Source: Candidatus Helarchaeota archaeon (GTDB lineage: Archaea; Asgardarchaeota; Lokiarchaeia; Helarchaeales; HEL-GB-A). From it: a stretch of 10,417 bases of DNA. The notes under the pieces are model-generated. The model saw only the letters and a list, made by a program, of their open reading frames with translations, had not been told where the DNA came from and made no database searches. The stretch lies in contig JAEOSY010000107.1 in NCBI GenBank assembly GCA_016840125.1, positions 1 to 10,417 of the forward strand. Reading direction: 5' to 3'. Below are positions 7,356 through 10,417 of the stretch, one piece after another. Every line of letters starts with the position of its first letter. The stretch's first letter is position 1. Both the position numbers and the translations under genes were made by a program.

Positions 7356-7380
7356 TAGGAATTTTTTGCACAAATTCCTA
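7356..7380. promoter_or_regulatory. Perfect hyphenated palindrome, candidate operator of the divergent pair
   Basis: Nine-base arms TAGGAATTT (7356-7364) and AAATTCCTA (7372-7380) are exact reverse complements around a 7-base spacer. The site is 55-79 bases upstream of the hydrolase start codon, in promoter range. Nine exact pairs including two G-C pairs make chance less likely than for the neighbouring A/T-only site. The adjacent winged-helix protein is the obvious candidate ligand, by inference. Confidence 0.5.
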
Positions 7381-7444
7381 ATATTCAACCCGTTTCGAAA
7401 TTTGAAGGTATTCGACCATGAGTTATATACCAAATAAGAGTTTT

Positions 7445-7463
7445 ATAAAATTACTAATTTTAT
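7445..7463. promoter_or_regulatory. Second perfect palindrome in the divergent spacer
   Basis: ATAAAATT and AATTTTAT flank ACT. After a one-base bulge at 7464, the symmetry extends with TTTT on the left and AAAA on the right. In such AT-rich DNA this may be partly chance, but it lies in the same control region as the site at 7356-7380. Confidence 0.35.
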
Positions 7464-7605
7464 GAAAATCTTATCTATAATAAATTTTGAGTTTAGGTTT
7501 AAATTTTTTTATATTTTGGCAAATTTTTAAAATTTCAAATGATATGAAATAATACAGAATGGTTAAAACTCAACTCTAAGATTTTCTTAACTAAACTAGA
7601 TTCTT

Positions 7606-7631
7606 GACTTGGATGTTTGACTTAGATGCTT
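7606..7631 (+). repeat. 13-bp tandem duplication across the regulator start codon
   Basis: GACTTGGATGTTT (7606-7618) is followed directly by GACTTAGATGCTT (7619-7631), 11 of 13 bases identical. The second copy contains the regulator start codon (7626-7628). The first copy contains an ATG (7613) that opens an 11-codon overlapping frame ending at 7648. Confidence 0.6.
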
Positions 7632-8633
7632 GCCCCTCGATTACGTAAATTTGAAGCAAAAATTGTTGAAATGTGTGAGGACATTGCAAAAACTAAAGGA
7701 ACGAATGAAAAAGAGGCTCGTATTATCGGTTATTTTTTTATCCATCGAAAATTAACTCAAAAACAAATCCACGAATTAACAGGATTCTCAATGGGAACAA
7801 TAATACCTATTTTGCGGTATCTGGTTACTATGAAATTCCTATTTAAGGAAAAAATACCCGGAACCCATACAAACCAGTACATGGTAATGGGAAATATCAA
7901 CCAATTTTCAGCCCAGTTAATTATTCAATTTAAACTGTTGGGAGAGCAAGCAATTAAATTTTTCAAGGAAATGCACACAAAAATTAGTTCGACAGAAATT
8001 ATTCAGTCAAAAGAATTTTTACTGGGTAGAATTAAAGATATTATTCAATATTTTAAAGAATTCTTAAATGTGGTAAATATTGCTATAAATAAATTAATTA
8101 AGGAAGACATTACTAAAACTGGTCAATCTGAGTTAAAACTTTTTTCAAGTCCAACCGAATTCTCTGATATTCATGAAATTGAGCGGAATATTATTGATTT
8201 TTTTTCAAAAATAACTCTACTCCAAACGTCGAAATATTCTTTTTCAAAATTATTAGGAATATTGTTTACTCATGAGAGCTTAACCCAGAAGCAATTACAA
8301 ACTTTAACTGGATTTTCAGCAGGTACAGTTTCTCAAGATTTGAAACTAATGGAAAATATGGGCCTAATAATTCGGTCAAATACTAAATCGGCTCGAATTA
8401 TTTATCAACTGGCTCCAGCTTCAACCATGCTCATTAAATTTACAAAAGACAAAACAAATACAGTATTGAAATGGAAACCGATTTTGGAGGAAATGAAGCA
8501 GGAACTTGATGATAATTTTAACGAATTAGGCGTCTTAAAAGGATTTGATACAATTTATACAGTTATAAGCCAGATTCAAAGGGTTTTTCCCATATATGAA
8601 CAATTATCAAACTTCTTGAAAAATAAACAGTAA
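7626..8633 (+). CDS. GbsR/MarR-like transcriptional regulator with two winged-helix domains
   Basis: A 335-residue predicted DNA-binding protein with two similar winged-helix units. Unit 1 (about 30-75) has LTQKQIHELTGFSMGTIIPILRYL; unit 2 (about 206-250) has LTQKQLQTLTGFSAGTVSQDLKLM. The LTQKQ and LTGFS-GT helix-turn-helix cores at 43 and 219 are clearly related, so the gene arose by internal duplication or domain recruitment. The pattern (helix, short strand after H-x-LT, recognition helix with S-GT) is that of GbsR-type MarR-family repressors. Each unit is followed by a long helical region that could dimerise. The unit 2 recognition helix is more canonical than unit 1, which ends in TIIPILRYL. 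An in-frame TAG immediately before the ATG makes this the earliest start. There is no Shine-Dalgarno site, so the mRNA may be leaderless. The divergent hydrolase is the most likely target. Confidence 0.85.
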   Translation: MLAPRLRKFEAKIVEMCEDIAKTKGTNEKEARIIGYFFIHRKLTQKQIHELTGFSMGTIIPILRYLVTMKFLFKEKIPGTHTNQYMVMGNINQFSAQLIIQFKLLGEQAIKFFKEMHTKISSTEIIQSKEFLLGRIKDIIQYFKEFLNVVNIAINKLIKEDITKTGQSELKLFSSPTEFSDIHEIERNIIDFFSKITLLQTSKYSFSKLLGILFTHESLTQKQLQTLTGFSAGTVSQDLKLMENMGLIIRSNTKSARIIYQLAPASTMLIKFTKDKTNTVLKWKPILEEMKQELDDNFNELGVLKGFDTIYTVISQIQRVFPIYEQLSNFLKNKQ

Positions 8634-8937
8634 ATGATGTTTATTTTTGGAAAGCGAAACTCTGAATTTTTAATTTGTCTTTTTTCCTCAATATCCGTAA
8701 TTTTTCGACACAAGGATATAGCGAACGATGAGCAAATTGTCATAATAAAAATTTCAAGTAGATAAGGTAGAATTTTCAGGGCGGGGTAGTTGGTGGTTAA
8801 TCCGGATAAATTATTTGGGAACTAACGTCTAAGATCTGGTCTGGACGGAATATATTTAATGTAATTACGTTTTAGTTTGTAGCTGTAGAAAAAATTAGGA
8901 AGTTGTTAATGTAAGTTCAAGAGTTTATTAGGCGTTT
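8634..8937. other. 304-bp intergenic region between convergent genes
   Basis: No open frame worth calling. The left part holds T-rich stretches that may terminate the regulator transcript. A short GC-rich patch at about 8779-8805 stands out against AT-rich DNA, but I could not fold it into a tRNA or match it to a known RNA. Confidence 0.4.
8667..8687 (+). terminator. T-rich tract after regulator gene, candidate terminator
   Basis: Runs of five and six T lie 34-54 bases past the regulator stop codon, with CC following. Composition and position fit an archaeal U-tract terminator. Confidence 0.35.
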
Positions 8938-9501
8938 TCATCCAAAATTCCATTTAATTTCGACTCTTTTATCAAAAGAGTTTGAATATTTAGTTTCTAC
9001 TGGTTTGACTTTCATGTGTTTTGTTATAAAGGGAATGACTTGATTCACCGTAAAAGAATCAACGTGAGGTATTGATAACTTTTTAAATGAATCATTTTTC
9101 GCTATTAAATTGACTTTCAATTGAACCTCCCCTGTGTCCGCTATAATATACAAACCCATCTATGCGTTTTCTCTAATTATCATAAAAGTTATTGAAAGGA
9201 TATTTGCCCAAGAGAAAGATTTTTCATCAGATTTTCTAGTAAAATTTATCCCCTTCTTATTAATAATTATTGTTTCTGATTGACCTAAAAATCGCTTTGC
9301 TATTATCACTAGAATGATTAAGACTCCAAGGCTTAAAGTTATCACTAAATTTTCAAGCAGTGCTGCTAAATCTCTCTGAATAGATAAGAGAAGCGATTCT
9401 AAAACTCCTGCAATAAAAATAATAATTATAAAAATCAAAAGGTACGCTATCAAAACATTCCCAAGGGTATTTGAAGCTTTTATTTTGAAGCTTTCCATCA
9501 T
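8938..9501 (-). pseudogene. Two-transmembrane PH-like membrane protein split by an amber codon
   Basis: Two reading segments in one minus-strand frame are separated only by TAG at 9160-9162, and the next codon is ATG. Joined, they make a protein of about 187 residues. It has two hydrophobic helices (about VLIAYLLIFIIIIFIAGVL and ENLVITLSLGVLIILVIIA), followed by alternating strands typical of small membrane-bound PH-like domains (TIIINKKGINFT, then SFSWANILSITF, then LYIIADTGEVQLKV and a final helix with VNQVIPFITKHM). The stop falls in the middle of that domain, so the halves belong to one gene. The downstream half alone, 73 residues, would be a truncated domain without membrane anchor. The start is uncertain: ATG at 9501 or 9498, or TTG at 9522; no ribosome site is seen. 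A nonsense mutation or sequence error is likelier than programmed readthrough. The PH assignment is by pattern only. Confidence 0.6.
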
Positions 9502-9619
9502 CAGTCTTTTGGTTAAATACAATCCTGTATATAATAATATTGGTTGTAAAAATCTTCATTTGGTCATTAGTATTCAAAAGGATGGGTTAATGATCTAATG
9601 ATAGAGCAATTTCCAATGC

Positions 9620-10417
9620 CTAAACAGAAAAAGTATTTGTAAGCGTGGTATCAAGGTAATTTTTTATTTCGTCAGATAGTGGCGAGCCTTTCTCTTCAAT
9701 CTCTTTTAATGCCTGCCACATAGAGATAGCGTTGTGTATATTGTTGGTGAACTGACTTAATTTTTGCTGGGCTGTGTATGACTGTCCCTGGAACACATAA
9801 CACATTAAAAATGGCTCTTCAGACTTCATGAGCAATGTATATTTTTCCATTTTGACTCGATCGATAGATTGAGCAAAAATTTCAGCACTAAATCCTTGAA
9901 TAGCAGTTAAGAACCCACCTATGAGTTGATCATTGACCTCACCTTCAGGGAGAAAAGTCTTGGAGAACCTACATAGCCCACTTCCCGAGAGAATTAGGAA
10001 CAATATCGGTTTTTCTTCCGTCACCTCGGGAATATCTACAGCACGTTTTTGGAGCATACGTTTCATTACATCTTCTAAATGAGCAAATTCCGCTCGTTCC
10101 GTCAGGGATGCATTTCGCTCAATTAATTCCTCCCATTTACTTAATTGTTCAAGTAAATTGTCGTGTTCATTGGAGATCTTCATAGCTAATCGCTTCAGAT
10201 CTCGCTCTTCAGCAATGAATTGGGCTTGAGTCAACAATCGACGAGCTTCATTCAAGTTAAGATCAACTAGCGCTAAATGAGCGTTTAACATGTAACTCTC
10301 GACCAGTAATGAGTGAGAATGTTGTGCTTTAGCAATCTCTAGCAGCCTTTTCACAAGAGGTTTTAAGTCATCCAAAATTTCTTGATTACCAGAACTAAGT
10401 AACTCACTAAGGAGCAA
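9620..10417 (-). CDS. C-terminal part of a TPR-repeat protein with Asgard-type C-terminal domain (partial)
   Basis: The 265 visible residues run off the right edge, so the true start is outside; the first visible codon is TTG and is internal. The N-terminal visible part is paired amphipathic helices of TPR type (for example SLLVESYMLNAHLALVDLN, then NEARRLLTQAQFIAEE), followed by a charged coiled-coil-like helix (about 70-125). The last 130 residues form an alpha/beta domain starting FLILSGSGLCRFSKTF, then DQLIGGFLTAIQGFSAEIF, then strands around YTLLMKSEEPFLMCYVFQGQSYTAQQKL and a final helix. The order of strand-turn-strand, long helix, strands and helix is reminiscent of longin/roadblock-like folds that act with small GTPases. 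I recall such TPR fusions from Lokiarchaeia-type genomes, but the link to GTPases is inference. The gene ends in TAG, used here as an ordinary stop. It lies about 120 bases upstream of the amber-split gene on the same strand. Confidence 0.75.
   Translation of the reverse strand: MLLSELLSSGNQEILDDLKPLVKRLLEIAKAQHSHSLLVESYMLNAHLALVDLNLNEARRLLTQAQFIAEERDLKRLAMKISNEHDNLLEQLSKWEELIERNASLTERAEFAHLEDVMKRMLQKRAVDIPEVTEEKPILFLILSGSGLCRFSKTFLPEGEVNDQLIGGFLTAIQGFSAEIFAQSIDRVKMEKYTLLMKSEEPFLMCYVFQGQSYTAQQKLSQFTNNIHNAISMWQALKEIEEKGSPLSDEIKNYLDTTLTNTFSV

Larger units (their letters stand above)
7302..7625. other. 324-bp divergent spacer between hydrolase and regulator
   Basis: A very AT-rich control region with no gene. 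It contains the ribosome site of the hydrolase, an A-rich leader (T-run on the plus strand, about 7318-7329), two perfect hyphenated palindromes (7356-7380 and 7445-7463), an 8-bp TTTCGAAA palindrome (7393-7400), a TATATA element near 7424 and a 13-bp tandem repeat reaching into the regulator start. Both promoters must lie here. Confidence 0.6.

Noticed and set aside
8779..8860. tRNA-like GC-rich patch (GGCGGGGTAGTTGGTGG, followed by TTAATCC)
   Set aside because: The start resembles an acceptor/D-arm, but I could find neither a matching acceptor 3' strand nor a TTC-type T-loop at the right distance.
9160..9162. Pyrrolysine/TAG recoding as the explanation for the amber codon
   Set aside because: TAG also ends the TPR gene (9620-9622) at a plausible C-terminus and lies in the decayed transposase beside a TAA. 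No pyl genes or structured element are seen in the window. Kept only as a test in the findings.
9353..9577. Alternative minus-strand frame over the transmembrane segment of the PH-like gene
   Set aside because: Composition is aromatic and irregular, with no ribosome site. The overlapping frame has clear transmembrane helices and a domain pattern.

Overview
The window looks like part of an archaeal chromosome, most likely an Asgard archaeon (Lokiarchaeia-like is my best guess; this rests on protein style only, not on a marker gene). The flanking DNA is AT-rich, genes are short and alternate in strand with sizeable intergenic gaps, several starts have strong Shine-Dalgarno sites, pyrimidine/T-rich tracts follow some genes, and the right edge holds a TPR protein with a C-terminal domain of a kind I associate with Asgard genomes.

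Layout, left to right. (1) 1-1308: a GNAT acetyltransferase resembling spermine/spermidine acetyltransferases and a RidA-like protein, both on the plus strand, each preceded by its own small palindrome. (2) About 1317-2907: a decayed insertion sequence lying directly behind the ridA-like gene. Its DDE transposase reads on the minus strand in a single frame broken by two stop codons, appears to be a mosaic of two transposases, and is bounded by 10-bp inverted repeats. (3) 2974-4491: a flavodoxin-family protein (minus) divergent from a secreted, membrane-anchored, glycosylation-site-rich protein (plus). (4) 4844-6052: an Old Yellow Enzyme-type FMN oxidoreductase with a four-cysteine iron-sulfur site, in DNA clearly richer in GC than its surroundings. 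(5) 6162-8633: a divergent pair, an alpha/beta hydrolase with a helical N-terminal region (minus) and a two-winged-helix GbsR/MarR-like regulator (plus), separated by 324 bp carrying two perfect hyphenated palindromes. (6) 8938-9522: a two-transmembrane, PH-like small protein split by an in-frame amber codon. (7) 9620 to the right edge: the C-terminal part of the TPR protein (minus).

How the genes may work together: the clearest functional unit is the hydrolase/regulator pair, where the palindromes make local control plausible. The flavodoxin and the OYE-type enzyme are both flavoproteins but are not in one operon. The rest looks like accessory single-gene cargo. No CRISPR array, rRNA, convincing tRNA or obvious defence system was seen. 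The observations most worth following up are the amber-split membrane protein, the double-headed regulator with its candidate operators, the TPR protein's C-terminal domain, and the mosaic transposase pseudogene.
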